Assembly: GCF_006385685.1 (NCBI RefSeq)
Contig: NZ_VFRP01000025.1
Coordinates: 1-60,813 of the forward strand
Direction: 5' to 3'
DNA from: Amaricoccus solimangrovi
Lineage (GTDB): Bacteria; Pseudomonadota; Alphaproteobacteria; Rhodobacterales; Rhodobacteraceae
Length of the DNA: 60,813 nt
Shown: positions 52,025-59,933 of the stretch, in pieces
Numbering within the stretch: the first letter of the stretch is position 1
Layout: every line of letters begins with the position of its first letter
Translations under genes and position numbers: made by a program
The notes under the pieces: model-generated
The model's database searches: none
The model's input: only the letters and a program-made list of their open reading frames with translations
Told to the model about the DNA's origin: nothing

Positions 52025-53440
52025 ATGACCACCCTGACCGCCAGCCGGCCCCGTTCGATCGAGACCCTTCTGGGAGACTTCGCGCCTGATTTCGATTTCG
52101 TCCCGGCGCCGCCGATCCCGGTCGCGGAATACGCGGAGCGGATGCGCAAGGTGAAGCGCGAGGGCGTCTCGGCGGGCCTCGACGCGCTGATCGTCCACAG
52201 CGACACAGTCGGCTGGTTCCACGCCTCGAACCATTACCTGCGCTATCTCTGCGACTGGATGCGCGAGGGCGTGCTCATCATCCCGATGGACGAGGACAAG
52301 GCGCCGGTGCTCGTCTCCTTCTTCACCCAGTCGGTGATCCTGCCCCCGGGGGGCGAGCCGGTCGGGGTGGAGCGGATCCTCCAGGTCGGCGCCGTCGGGC
52401 GCGAATACGCCGACATCCCCGGCGACAGCGGCGTGAAGACGATCCAGGCGGTGACGAAGGTCCTCGCCGAGTTCGGCCTCTCGCGGGGCAGTATCGGGAT
52501 CATCGGTGACAAGCGCTCGGCGCCCTTCAAGGCGGCGCTCGCGGGGGCGATGACGGGGGCGCGATTCTCCGACCAGCACGCGATCATCGACCGGACGCAG
52601 CGGATCCGCAGCGCCGCCGAAATCGCCGTGACCCGGACCGCGGCGCAGCTCATCAGCATCGCGACCCAGGCGGCCTATCACGTCGCGCGGCCGGGCGTGA
52701 CGGACTACGAGATCTTCGCCGCCTTCACGATGGCGCAGATGGCGCGCGGCGGCGAGACCGGCGACGGCTACCAGATCGGCGCCAACGAATGGGGCACGCA
52801 TTGCGGCAAGCCCTACGGCCGGGTGATCCGGAGGGGCGACCTCATCAACCTCTATGTTTCGAATGTCACCTACCAGGGCTATACCGCGCAGACCGCGCGC
52901 ATGATCGCCATGGGTACGCCAACCGAACGGCAGGAACTGGTGCTCGACGCCTGCGCGCGCGGCGTGAAGGCGGCGGAGAAGCTGATCCGCCCCGGCGCCA
53001 CCTTCCGCGACATCAACAACGCGGCCTTTATTCCCTACATCGAGGCTGGGCTGATCAAGGATTCCGAGGCGCGCACCATGCCCTACAACTGGAGCACCGC
53101 CGAGGACGGCGGCTTCCGCGAACTGCCGGTCCAGTACGTTCCCGACGCTGACTACGAGGCGCAAGGGAGGCGGTTGACGCACGTCTATCCGGCGACGCCA
53201 GGCCCGCACAATCCGAACCTCGGTCACGCGGTGGGGATGGCGGGCGGGCAGAACGCCTATAACATCTCCTCGCACAATTACGACCGGCTGGAGGAGGGAA
53301 TGATCTTCGTGCTGCACACCCAGTGGCTCGAGCCGATGTCGGCGGGCTGCAACATCGGCGACCTCTATCTCGTCACCGCCGACGGATTCGAGAACCTGAG
53401 CCGGCACACGCCGCTCGAAACCCACCGCGTCGCCGTCTGA
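52025..53440 (+). CDS. Creatinase-like M24-family protein lacking most metal ligands
   Basis: A 471-residue 'pita-bread' protein: a creatinase N-terminal domain (about 35-195; GLDALIVHSD, YLRYLCDWMREG) and an M24 catalytic domain (about 200-470). In M24 metallopeptidases five residues bind metal. Here the two Asp positions are Tyr277 and Gln289 (NLYVSNVTYQGYTAQTAR), the first Glu is replaced around 431 (FVLHTQW) and the second is Gly445 (CNIGDLY); only His401 (LGHAVGM) is kept. This resembles creatinase, which works without metal, but a 45-residue insert (352-396) sets it apart. A metal-free C-N hydrolase is plausible. It follows the importer genes directly. Confidence 0.82.
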   Translation: MTTLTASRPRSIETLLGDFAPDFDFVPAPPIPVAEYAERMRKVKREGVSAGLDALIVHSDTVGWFHASNHYLRYLCDWMREGVLIIPMDEDKAPVLVSFFTQSVILPPGGEPVGVERILQVGAVGREYADIPGDSGVKTIQAVTKVLAEFGLSRGSIGIIGDKRSAPFKAALAGAMTGARFSDQHAIIDRTQRIRSAAEIAVTRTAAQLISIATQAAYHVARPGVTDYEIFAAFTMAQMARGGETGDGYQIGANEWGTHCGKPYGRVIRRGDLINLYVSNVTYQGYTAQTARMIAMGTPTERQELVLDACARGVKAAEKLIRPGATFRDINNAAFIPYIEAGLIKDSEARTMPYNWSTAEDGGFRELPVQYVPDADYEAQGRRLTHVYPATPGPHNPNLGHAVGMAGGQNAYNISSHNYDRLEEGMIFVLHTQWLEPMSAGCNIGDLYLVTADGFENLSRHTPLETHRVAV

Positions 53441-53456
53441 AATCCGGGAAGCGCCG

Positions 53457-54455
53457 ATGAACAAGACCCTGATCCTCTCCCGCTCGCAGGTGGAAGGCCT
53501 CGTGACCATGGCCGAGGTCATCGAGGCGGTGGAAGCCGCCCATGCCGACATGTCGCGCGGCACCGCCGCCCAGCCCGCGCCGGGCGCGATATCGCTCCCC
53601 TCCGGGACCGGCGCCTTCCTGACCATGACGGCGCTCGCCGACCGCCAGGGGCTCGCCGCCGTCAAGCTTCTCGCCGACATCCCCGACAACGCCGCCCGCC
53701 GCCTGCCGACGCAGCGCTCGGTGCTGATGCTGGTCTCGAAGGAGACCGGCGCCTGCGAGGGGATCATCCACGGCCAGATCCCGACGCGCATCCGCACCGC
53801 CGCCGCGAGCGCCGTCGCGACCCGTCACCTCGCGCGGGAGGACAGCCGCGTGCTCGGCCTGATCGGCGCCGGGGACCTCGCCGTCGAACATGTGAGGGCG
53901 CTGACCCACGTCCGCCCCTTCGAACGCGTCGTCTTCTGGACCCGCAACCCCGAGACCGCCGCGCGCTTCGCGGGCCGGATCGCCGAGGCGCATCCGGGCC
54001 TCGAAGTCGCCGCCATGGCGACGCCGCGCGACGTCTTCGCGGAAGCCGACGTCGTCTCGACCCTCACCCCCTCGCGCGAGCCGGTGGTCGAGGGGGCCTG
54101 GTTCCGGCCGGGCCAGCACGTGAACGCCGTCGGCGCGCCACCGAGACCCGATCACCGCGAGATCGACGCCGCCGGGATGGCCCGCGCGCGGGTCTTTCTC
54201 GACAGCCGGGAGACCGCGACGCATGAATCGGGCGACCTGCTGCTCGCGATCGCCGAGGGTGCGCTCGCCGCGGCCGACGTGGGACCCGAGATCGGCGACG
54301 TCATCACCGGCGTGGCCCCCGGCCGGACCTCACCCGCGGAGATCACCCTCTACAACTCGGTCGGGATCGCGATGCAGGACGTCGCCATCGGCGCCCTGCT
54401 TCTTGCGCGGGCCCGCGCGGAGGGAGTGGGTCTCGAGATCGACCTCGCGGGATAG
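53457..54455 (+). CDS. Ornithine cyclodeaminase/mu-crystallin family protein (second copy)
   Basis: A 332-residue protein, 16 bp after the M24 gene. Landmarks are the Lys in AAVKLLADIP, the Arg in TRIRTAAASAVATRHLA and the Rossmann motif LIGAGDLAVEHV, followed by NAVGAPPRPDHREID. It is closer to typical OCD/ketimine reductase proteins than the copy in module A. Its position suggests handling of an amino or imino acid formed from the imported substrate. Confidence 0.88.
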   Translation: MNKTLILSRSQVEGLVTMAEVIEAVEAAHADMSRGTAAQPAPGAISLPSGTGAFLTMTALADRQGLAAVKLLADIPDNAARRLPTQRSVLMLVSKETGACEGIIHGQIPTRIRTAAASAVATRHLAREDSRVLGLIGAGDLAVEHVRALTHVRPFERVVFWTRNPETAARFAGRIAEAHPGLEVAAMATPRDVFAEADVVSTLTPSREPVVEGAWFRPGQHVNAVGAPPRPDHREIDAAGMARARVFLDSRETATHESGDLLLAIAEGALAAADVGPEIGDVITGVAPGRTSPAEITLYNSVGIAMQDVAIGALLLARARAEGVGLEIDLAG

Positions 54456-54532
54456 GCGCGCGACCGGAAGGGCCGGCCATGCATGATCCCGCCCCTGAAA
54501 CGCGCTCTGCCATCCGGCCGCATCCGTGCGTG

Positions 54533-54870
54533 GTGCCGGTCGGGTTGACGGGCTGCTCCAAGTCGGGCATCGGCAGCGCGGCTGGCGTCCCTGCGCGGGA
54601 TACCGTTCCACGACTTCGACGTCGATGCCGCGGCGGCCGCCGGCATGCCGGGAACGGACATCTTCACCTCCTTGGGTGAGCGAGCCTTCCGGAGCGCCTC
54701 GTCATCTTCTGGGAGCGCGTCCGCGCCCGCCCAGGCCGACCGCTCCTGAAGGTCGACGAGTTGCGCGCCGATCAGGCCGATCTCCCTTCGGCGCCGGATC
54801 CCGATGTACGTCCAAGGCCGACACAGTGGTGGGCAGTCGGCGCGAGTCCGATGCATCGGAAGTCGCTTGA
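54533..54870 (+). pseudogene. Remnant of a shikimate kinase gene
   Basis: A P-loop segment reads VGLTGCSKSGIG. After a frame change comes LRGIPFHDFDVDAAAAAGMP, then TDIFTSLGERAFR, the shikimate-binding part of shikimate kinases. Further blocks in shifted frames are GRPLLKVDELRAD, LRRRIPMY and KADTVVGSRRESDASEVA, the C-terminal lid and adenine-binding region. The middle of the protein is deleted and at least three frameshifts are needed. It is orphaned from aromatic biosynthesis genes and looks like a relic of an older insertion. Confidence 0.68.
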
Positions 54871-55145
54871 GCGACCTTGAGGGCGACCTGTCTCTCACCG
54901 CTCCGCCGGGAGCGAAATGACCGCCCTCGTTGTCGTCATGAGCTGAGGCCGTTGGCCCCAAGGACAGCGCGGGACCCCGCGGTGCAACAATGACCTCATT
55001 CTGATCGGCGTCTTTGGGCCGCTCGCGATAAGCTGGTCGCACGCGTCGGCTTGATGAAGTCGATGCCGGAAAAGTCTCTTTCGTTGCCTGAACCCGAGCA
55101 AGGCGAATGGCAAATGCTGGATGCTGCTCCGCGCTCCCGAAGGCG
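54871..55145. other. Unassigned DNA between the kinase relic and the terminator hairpins
   Basis: No frame on either strand gives a recognisable product. Local GC content falls slightly (for example 54970-55120), consistent with decayed foreign or intergenic DNA. Confidence 0.5.
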
Positions 55146-55193
55146 GTCCGGCGCCGTGAGCAAGGCGCCGGACGCGGGGAGCCTGCTCCCCGC
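55146..55193 (-). terminator. Two tandem perfect hairpins downstream of tctC
   Basis: GTCCGGCGCC/GGCGCCGGAC (55146-55155 and 55164-55173, 8-base loop) is followed directly by GCGGGGAG/CTCCCCGC (55174-55181 and 55186-55193, 4-base loop). They lie 32 bp past the tctC stop codon on the minus strand. No long T-tract follows. End protection or termination of the marR-tctC transcript is the likely role. Confidence 0.65.
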
Positions 55194-55225
55194 GCCGAAC
55201 GGGCTGATTTGGGACCCGCGTGGGT

Positions 55226-56203
55226 TCAGTTGGTCGCAGGCGCGATGCCGAGCGTTCGCGCCGCCGTCGCCCACCTCCGGCGCTCGTTCGAGAGATAGGT
55301 GGCGTAGCCCTCCGGACCGGTCACCCGCACCGTCTGGCCCGAGGCTTCGAGGCGCTGCCGGAGGGCGGGATCATCGGCGGCGGCGCGGAAATCGCGGGCG
55401 AGTTGCTCGCGCCGCTCCGAGGTGATGCCGCGCCAGCCGAAGGCGCCGAGCACGCCCTCCATGGCGAGATCGGGGTAGCCGGCCTCGGCGACCGTCGGGA
55501 CATCCGGGAAGCTGGGAGCCCGGGCGTCATTGGTGACGGCGATGAGCCGGATCTTGTCTTCGGAGGCGAGGCCGCGCGCGGGCGCCAGCGGCACCAGCGC
55601 GATCTGGATGACGCCCGATGCCAGATCGGCGATCATCTCCGGTCCGACACCCTTGTAGGGAACATGCGTCATCTCGATCCCCGAACTCCGCAGCAGTTCC
55701 CGGAACACCAGGTTCGGAGCACCCGGCGCGGAGGACCAGTTCAGCGCGCCCGGCCTGCTCCTGGCCACGGCGATCAGCTCATCGAGCGAGGCCGCGCCGA
55801 GCCCCGGCGTGACCGCGAACGCTACATGGTCGACGGTGAGGGCCGCGATCGGCATGAGGTCGACGTCCGGATCATAGGGCAGTTCCGCCCGCAGCGCCGG
55901 CGCGACCATCGACGGGCCCGACGGCGCCAGCATCAGCGCGGTGCCGGGATCGGCCCCCATGAAGGCTTTCACGGCCAGCGTTCCCTCGGCGCCCGGGACA
56001 TTCTCGACCACCACACTCTGGTTCCAGCGCCGCCCCAGCCGGTCCGCGAAAACACGCGCCATCAGATCCGGCGCCGACCCCGGAAGGCCGGACGTGATGA
56101 AGGTGACGGCCCCCTCCGGCCAATCCTCGGCGGCCCTCGCGGTCCCGGAGGCGGCGATGAGCGCCGCCGCCAGGCAGGCAAGCTTGAGTGTCAGTCTGTT
56201 CAT
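55226..56203 (-). CDS. tctC: TctC/Bug-family tripartite tricarboxylate transporter binding protein
   Basis: A 325-residue periplasmic protein with a signal peptide (residues 1-24, ending GTARA). Bug-family blocks are WPEGAVTFITSGLPGSAPDL, VVVENVPGAEGTLAVKAFMG, HVPYKGVGPEMIADLASGVI, and LGAFGWRGITSERREQLARD. It delivers a carboxylated substrate to TctAB. Its start overlaps the marR stop by 4 bp, and the membrane subunits are encoded divergently. Confidence 0.93.
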   Translation of the reverse strand: MNRLTLKLACLAAALIAASGTARAAEDWPEGAVTFITSGLPGSAPDLMARVFADRLGRRWNQSVVVENVPGAEGTLAVKAFMGADPGTALMLAPSGPSMVAPALRAELPYDPDVDLMPIAALTVDHVAFAVTPGLGAASLDELIAVARSRPGALNWSSAPGAPNLVFRELLRSSGIEMTHVPYKGVGPEMIADLASGVIQIALVPLAPARGLASEDKIRLIAVTNDARAPSFPDVPTVAEAGYPDLAMEGVLGAFGWRGITSERREQLARDFRAAADDPALRQRLEASGQTVRVTGPEGYATYLSNERRRWATAARTLGIAPATN

Positions 56204-56739
56204 CCGATCCTCTCCTCCGCCTTGCGCGCGGGCTTCCGCCGCCCCGCTCCGGGACGGTCGTGGTCCGCGTTCGCCTCGATCACGCGCGCCATCAGGTCGG
56301 CGAGCTGTGAAACCTCCTGTTCCGAAAGCACCCGCAGCATCCGGGCCTGCGCGCCGAGCGCGAGCGGCGCGGCGCGCTCCCGCGTCTTCCTCCCCTCATC
56401 CGTCAGTTCGAGCAGCCAGGCCCTGCGGTCGTTCGGGTCCGGGCACCGGCGCACCAGTCCGCGGTTCTGCAGGGCATCGATGATCTGACCCGCCGACGCG
56501 GGGTCGAGCCCGCGCGCCTCCGCCAAGGCCCTCTGTCGCATCCCGGGCGACCGGCCGATGCTCACCAGCATGCCGTAGGCCGCGGCGTCGAGGCCGACCG
56601 GCCTCAGCGCCTCACCCAGCATGGAGACGTGGACGCGGTGAAACCGCCGGGCGAGATGTCCGGGCACCCGCGCCCGCATCGGCACGAGCGCTTCGGGACA
56701 ATTCGATTCTCGCAGTTCCGGGCGGTCTTCGGATGTCAT
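56200..56739 (-). CDS. MarR-family regulator of the tct genes
   Basis: A 179-residue winged-helix regulator started at ATG 56739 (56754 is an alternative). The wHTH region (about 40-125) includes LDAAAYGMLVSIGRSPGMRQ, GLDPASAGQIIDALQNRGLV and CPDPNDRRAWLLELTDEG with the wing Asp-Arg pair. It lies between tctC and tctBA and faces an AT-rich palindromic region, so it should repress both directions until a carboxylate or aromatic ligand binds. A much longer open frame on this strand beyond 56754 is a shadow of tctBA. Confidence 0.9.
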   Translation of the reverse strand: MTSEDRPELRESNCPEALVPMRARVPGHLARRFHRVHVSMLGEALRPVGLDAAAYGMLVSIGRSPGMRQRALAEARGLDPASAGQIIDALQNRGLVRRCPDPNDRRAWLLELTDEGRKTRERAAPLALGAQARMLRVLSEQEVSQLADLMARVIEANADHDRPGAGRRKPARKAEERIG

Positions 56740-56750
56740 GGGGAGCAGTC

Positions 56751-56793
56751 CCATATCGTATGAAAACATATCATATATAAACTTATTATATGG
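56751..56793. promoter_or_regulatory. MarR operator and divergent promoter region (tctC/tctBA)
   Basis: A 43-bp AT-rich block in otherwise GC-rich DNA. Outer inverted repeats CCATAT (56751-56756) and ATATGG (56788-56793) enclose CATATCGTATG (56752-56762) and CATATCATATATAA (56767-56780). CATATC is repeated 15 bp apart. It sits right at the marR start and 70 bp before tctB, as expected of an autoregulated MarR operator overlapping both promoters. Confidence 0.65.
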
Positions 56794-56865
56794 ATTCTGC
56801 AAGCGTGGTCGGAACGGCGGTGATACGCTCCGCCGTCGTTTCCGCGCGCGAGAGGAGCCAGCGAG

Positions 56866-57423
56866 ATGTCCGCGAAGGCCGGGGAGAGCGAAGCGGCGGA
56901 GAACGCTCCGGCGCGAAAGGCCGCAGGAAGCGCGTCCGGCCTTTCGCGCGGGGAGGTGGCGCGCGGCCTCGCGCTGGTCGGTCTCGCCGCCGTCGGTCTT
57001 TGCGCCGCCGCGCCGCTGCCGGGAGTGGAGGGGCTCAGCCTTGGCGCTGGAACGATGCCGCGGATCTACGCCACGCTGCTCGGGCTGGCCGGCCTGGCGA
57101 TGATGGCGCGCAAGAGGAGATGCGCGCCGGAACGGGTTTCGCGACCGCCGTCGCGGTTGACAGGCCTCTTCGTCCTGGCGGTCCTCGCGTTCGCCGTACT
57201 CGTGAAGGGCGCGGATGTCGCGGTGGCCGGACACATCCTCCATATTCCGCGACTGGGGCTGGCCGGCGCGGTCTTCACCGCGTTCTGCTTGGCCGTCGTG
57301 GCCGATCGGCAGTCCTCCTGGCGCTCCGGAATCCTGGCCGGAGCCGCCATCGCCGGCGCCAGCGTGCTGCTCTTCACAGGGCTTCTGCGCCTTCCGCTGC
57401 CCGCGTGGCCAGCGGTGCCCTGA
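56866..57423 (+). CDS. tctB: TctB-type small membrane subunit of the tripartite tricarboxylate transporter
   Basis: A 185-residue protein with a polar N-terminus (1-30) and four hydrophobic segments. The first is GLALVGLAAVGLCAAAPLPG, and GAGTMPRIYATLLGLAGLAM is the conserved TctB region. It carries the LILP-like end LLRLPLPAWP. It is followed by tctA after 3 bp. Confidence 0.88.
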   Translation: MSAKAGESEAAENAPARKAAGSASGLSRGEVARGLALVGLAAVGLCAAAPLPGVEGLSLGAGTMPRIYATLLGLAGLAMMARKRRCAPERVSRPPSRLTGLFVLAVLAFAVLVKGADVAVAGHILHIPRLGLAGAVFTAFCLAVVADRQSSWRSGILAGAAIAGASVLLFTGLLRLPLPAWPAVP

Positions 57424-57426
57424 GCC

Positions 57427-58896
57427 ATGCCGGAGTTCGCCGCGCATCTCTGGCTTGGGCTCACCGTCGCGGCGGCTCCGACGAACCTCGCGTTCTGCTG
57501 CGTTGGCGCGTTGCTTGGCACGATCGTCGGGATCCTTCCCGGGATCGGCGCCGTGGCGACCGTTGCCATGCTGTTGCCGATGACGTTCGGCCTGCCTCCC
57601 TCGGGCGCGCTGATCATGCTGGCGGGTATCTACTACGGGGCGCAGTACGGCGGATCGACCACCGCGATCCTGTTCAACATTCCGGGCGAGCCCACGGCCA
57701 TACCCTCGGCCCTGGACGGCCATCAGCTCGCGCGGCGGGGCCGGGCCGGGCCCGCGCTGTTCATCGCCGCGCTGGGATCCTTTGTCGGGGGCACCGTCGC
57801 GACCTTCCTGGTAGCGGCGCTGGCGGCGCCTCTGGCCCTCGCCGCCCTGCTGTTCGGTCCCATGGAATATGTCTCGCTCATGGTGCTTGGACTCATCATG
57901 GCCGTCATGATGGCGCCGACCCCGATGCTGAACGGCGCCGCCGCCGTACTCTGCGGCCTTTTGCTCTCGACCGTCGGCCTCGACCTCGAGTCGGGACTTC
58001 CCAGGATGACGCTCGGGGTCGGCGGTCTCGAGACCGGCATCGGCTTCGTGAGCCTCGCGACGGGGCTGTTCGGCTTCGCCGAGATCCTGCGGATCCTGCG
58101 GGATCGGCCGGTCCCGACGCCCGAAACCGGGCCGACCGGCCGCCCGATCCCTTCGCGCGCGGACCTGCGCGAGGCCGCGCCGGCGATCGGGCGCGGCACC
58201 GCCGTCGGCGCGGTGGTCGGCCTGCTGCCGGGAAGCGGGGCGCTCACGGCTTCCTTCGCCGCCTACGCGCTGGAAAAGGCCATCTCGCGCGATCCCGCGC
58301 GTTTCGGGCGCGGATCGCCGCGGGGACTCGCCGCGGCCGAAAGCGCCAACAACGCCGCCGCGCAGACCTCTTTCATCCCGATGCTGTCGCTGGGTATTCC
58401 GCCGAACGCCATCATGGCGATGATGATCGGCGCGCTCGCGCTTCATGGCATCGTTCCCGGGCCGCGGATCGTCGCGGAACAGCCCGAGCTCTTCTGGGGC
58501 CTGATCGCCTCGATGTGGATCGGCAACGTCCTGCTGCTGGTGCTCAATCTTCCGCTTGTCGGGCTCTGGATCCGCCTGCTCCGCGCGCCGCGCCACCTGC
58601 TCTATCCCGCGATCCTCGTCTTCTGCTGCGTCGGCATCCTCGGCGTCCGGGGCTCGGCCCTCGACGTGGTGGCGGCGGCGGCCTTTGGCGTCGCGGGGGA
58701 CTGGATGAGGCGACATGATCTTCCGTCGGGGCCGCTCCTGCTGGCCTTCGTCCTCGGGCCGATGCTCGAGGACAATCTCAGGCGGGCGGTCATCGTGGCG
58801 CGGGGCGAGATCGCGAATGTCGCGGACAGGCCGCTGAGCGTGATCCTGCTCGCGCTGGCGGCCGGCCTGCTGGTCGCCGCCGCCTTCCGGAGGTGA
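57427..58896 (+). CDS. tctA: TctA-type large membrane subunit of the tripartite tricarboxylate transporter
   Basis: A 489-residue protein with about eleven hydrophobic segments. The TctA signatures are complete: GTIVGILPGIGAVATVAMLL, GIYYGAQYGGSTTAILFNIP, GEPTAIPSALDGHQLARRGR, and AAESANNAAAQTSFIPMLSL with GIPPNAIMAMMIGAL. It forms the sodium- or proton-coupled channel with TctB and receives substrate from TctC. Confidence 0.95.
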   Translation: MPEFAAHLWLGLTVAAAPTNLAFCCVGALLGTIVGILPGIGAVATVAMLLPMTFGLPPSGALIMLAGIYYGAQYGGSTTAILFNIPGEPTAIPSALDGHQLARRGRAGPALFIAALGSFVGGTVATFLVAALAAPLALAALLFGPMEYVSLMVLGLIMAVMMAPTPMLNGAAAVLCGLLLSTVGLDLESGLPRMTLGVGGLETGIGFVSLATGLFGFAEILRILRDRPVPTPETGPTGRPIPSRADLREAAPAIGRGTAVGAVVGLLPGSGALTASFAAYALEKAISRDPARFGRGSPRGLAAAESANNAAAQTSFIPMLSLGIPPNAIMAMMIGALALHGIVPGPRIVAEQPELFWGLIASMWIGNVLLLVLNLPLVGLWIRLLRAPRHLLYPAILVFCCVGILGVRGSALDVVAAAAFGVAGDWMRRHDLPSGPLLLAFVLGPMLEDNLRRAVIVARGEIANVADRPLSVILLALAAGLLVAAAFRR

Positions 58897-59088
58897 AGCG
58901 CCGGCGCCTGAAGGACGGCCCGGTCGCTTCGGTGCCGGGCATGGCGGCCAATGCGTCGTCACCACCGCCCCAGGCTGCTCGGCGGCGCTCGACCGGGGCG
59001 CCGCGGACTTCCGGGAGCAGGAAGGGTCGCTCCGGACCGGCCACGAGCAAGCGATGGACGCGGCCGGCCCAGGCGGATCCCCGCGCCT

Positions 59089-59853
59089 TCAGCCTGCGAC
59101 GACTTCGAACTCGGCCGTGTCGATGGTGAACGAGCCGTCCGGCTCGATCTCGAAATGCGCGGCGATCTCCCGCGAAGCCCCCGTCTGAAGCGACCGGATC
59201 GCGGCCTGATGCGCCGGGGAGGTCCGCATGCGCTCGATCCAGACCGGATAGTCCATCCTGAGCCGCCGCGTCCGCGCGTGTTGCGACGCGAAGCCCGCGC
59301 GCGCCAGCGCCGCCTGCCATTCGGCGATGGTGTAGTCGCGCACATGCGACGGATCGCGCAGCAGTTCCACCGCCTGCAGATGCGTGTCGAGCGCCGCCGG
59401 GCCCGGCGAGACGACGTCGATGAAGACGGCCGTGCATCCGGGTTTCAGGACGCGCCGCGCCCGCCGCAGGCCGGCCTCGAAATCCCGCCAGTGATGCGCC
59501 GAGAAGCGGCAGGCGAGGAAATCGAACGTGGCATCCTCGAAGGGCAGTTCCTCCGCCGCCGCCGCCCGGGTCGCGACATTGGCGAGGCCACGCTCCCGGG
59601 CACCCCGCGCCACGGCCGCGAGCATCTCCGCGGAGAGATCGACCGCTGTCACCGCGGCGGCGTGGCGGGCGAGACGGTAGGCGACGTGGCCGCCGCCGCA
59701 TCCGAGGTCGAGCGCGTGGCGGGGCTTGCGCTCCGCCGCGAGGCGTCCGACCGCGTCGAGATCCTCGCCCTCGGCGTGGACGGCGCTGCGCGCATAGGCT
59801 TCGGCGCGCGGGCCGAACTGGTCCTGAACGACGCTGTCATGGGGTCGGGTCAT
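59089..59853 (-). CDS. SAM-dependent class I methyltransferase (UbiE/COQ5-like)
   Basis: A 254-residue enzyme. ATG 59853 is preferred because GGAGG lies five bases upstream. SAM motif I is HALDLGCGGGHVAYRLA, with Asp in TAVDLSAEML, then ELPFEDATFDFLACRFSAHH and RRVLKPGCTAVFID. The C-terminal part is a substrate lid of unknown specificity. It is convergent with tctA across a 190-bp gap that shows no gene, and divergent from the XRE regulator. Confidence 0.88.
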   Translation of the reverse strand: MTRPHDSVVQDQFGPRAEAYARSAVHAEGEDLDAVGRLAAERKPRHALDLGCGGGHVAYRLARHAAAVTAVDLSAEMLAAVARGARERGLANVATRAAAAEELPFEDATFDFLACRFSAHHWRDFEAGLRRARRVLKPGCTAVFIDVVSPGPAALDTHLQAVELLRDPSHVRDYTIAEWQAALARAGFASQHARTRRLRMDYPVWIERMRTSPAHQAAIRSLQTGASREIAAHFEIEPDGSFTIDTAEFEVVAG

Positions 59854-59920
59854 GGGATCCTCCTTCCCGACGCGACCTGCCCGTTTCATTAACCGGGTAC
59901 AATGGACAAGTTTATCCTAT

Positions 59921-59926
59921 TATAAT
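59921..59926 (+). promoter_or_regulatory. Candidate -10 box for the XRE regulator
   Basis: A perfect TATAAT lies only 8-13 bases before ATG 59934, with a weak TACAAT 17 bp upstream as a possible -35. No ribosome-binding site fits between them. If used, the transcript would be almost leaderless. The flanking TTATCCTATTATAA is partly symmetrical and could be an autoregulatory site. Confidence 0.45.
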
Positions 59927-59933
59927 CGGTCTC

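Noticed and set aside
52025-53440. Assignment of the M24 protein as the DMSP lyase DddP
   Set aside because: DddP keeps the Asp/Asp/His/Glu/Glu metal ligands; here four of the five are replaced.
56740-58965. A long open frame on the minus strand extending the MarR protein upstream to about 921 residues
   Set aside because: The extension is antisense to tctB/tctA, low in complexity, and crosses the AT-rich operator. The MarR domain alone has normal length from 56739.
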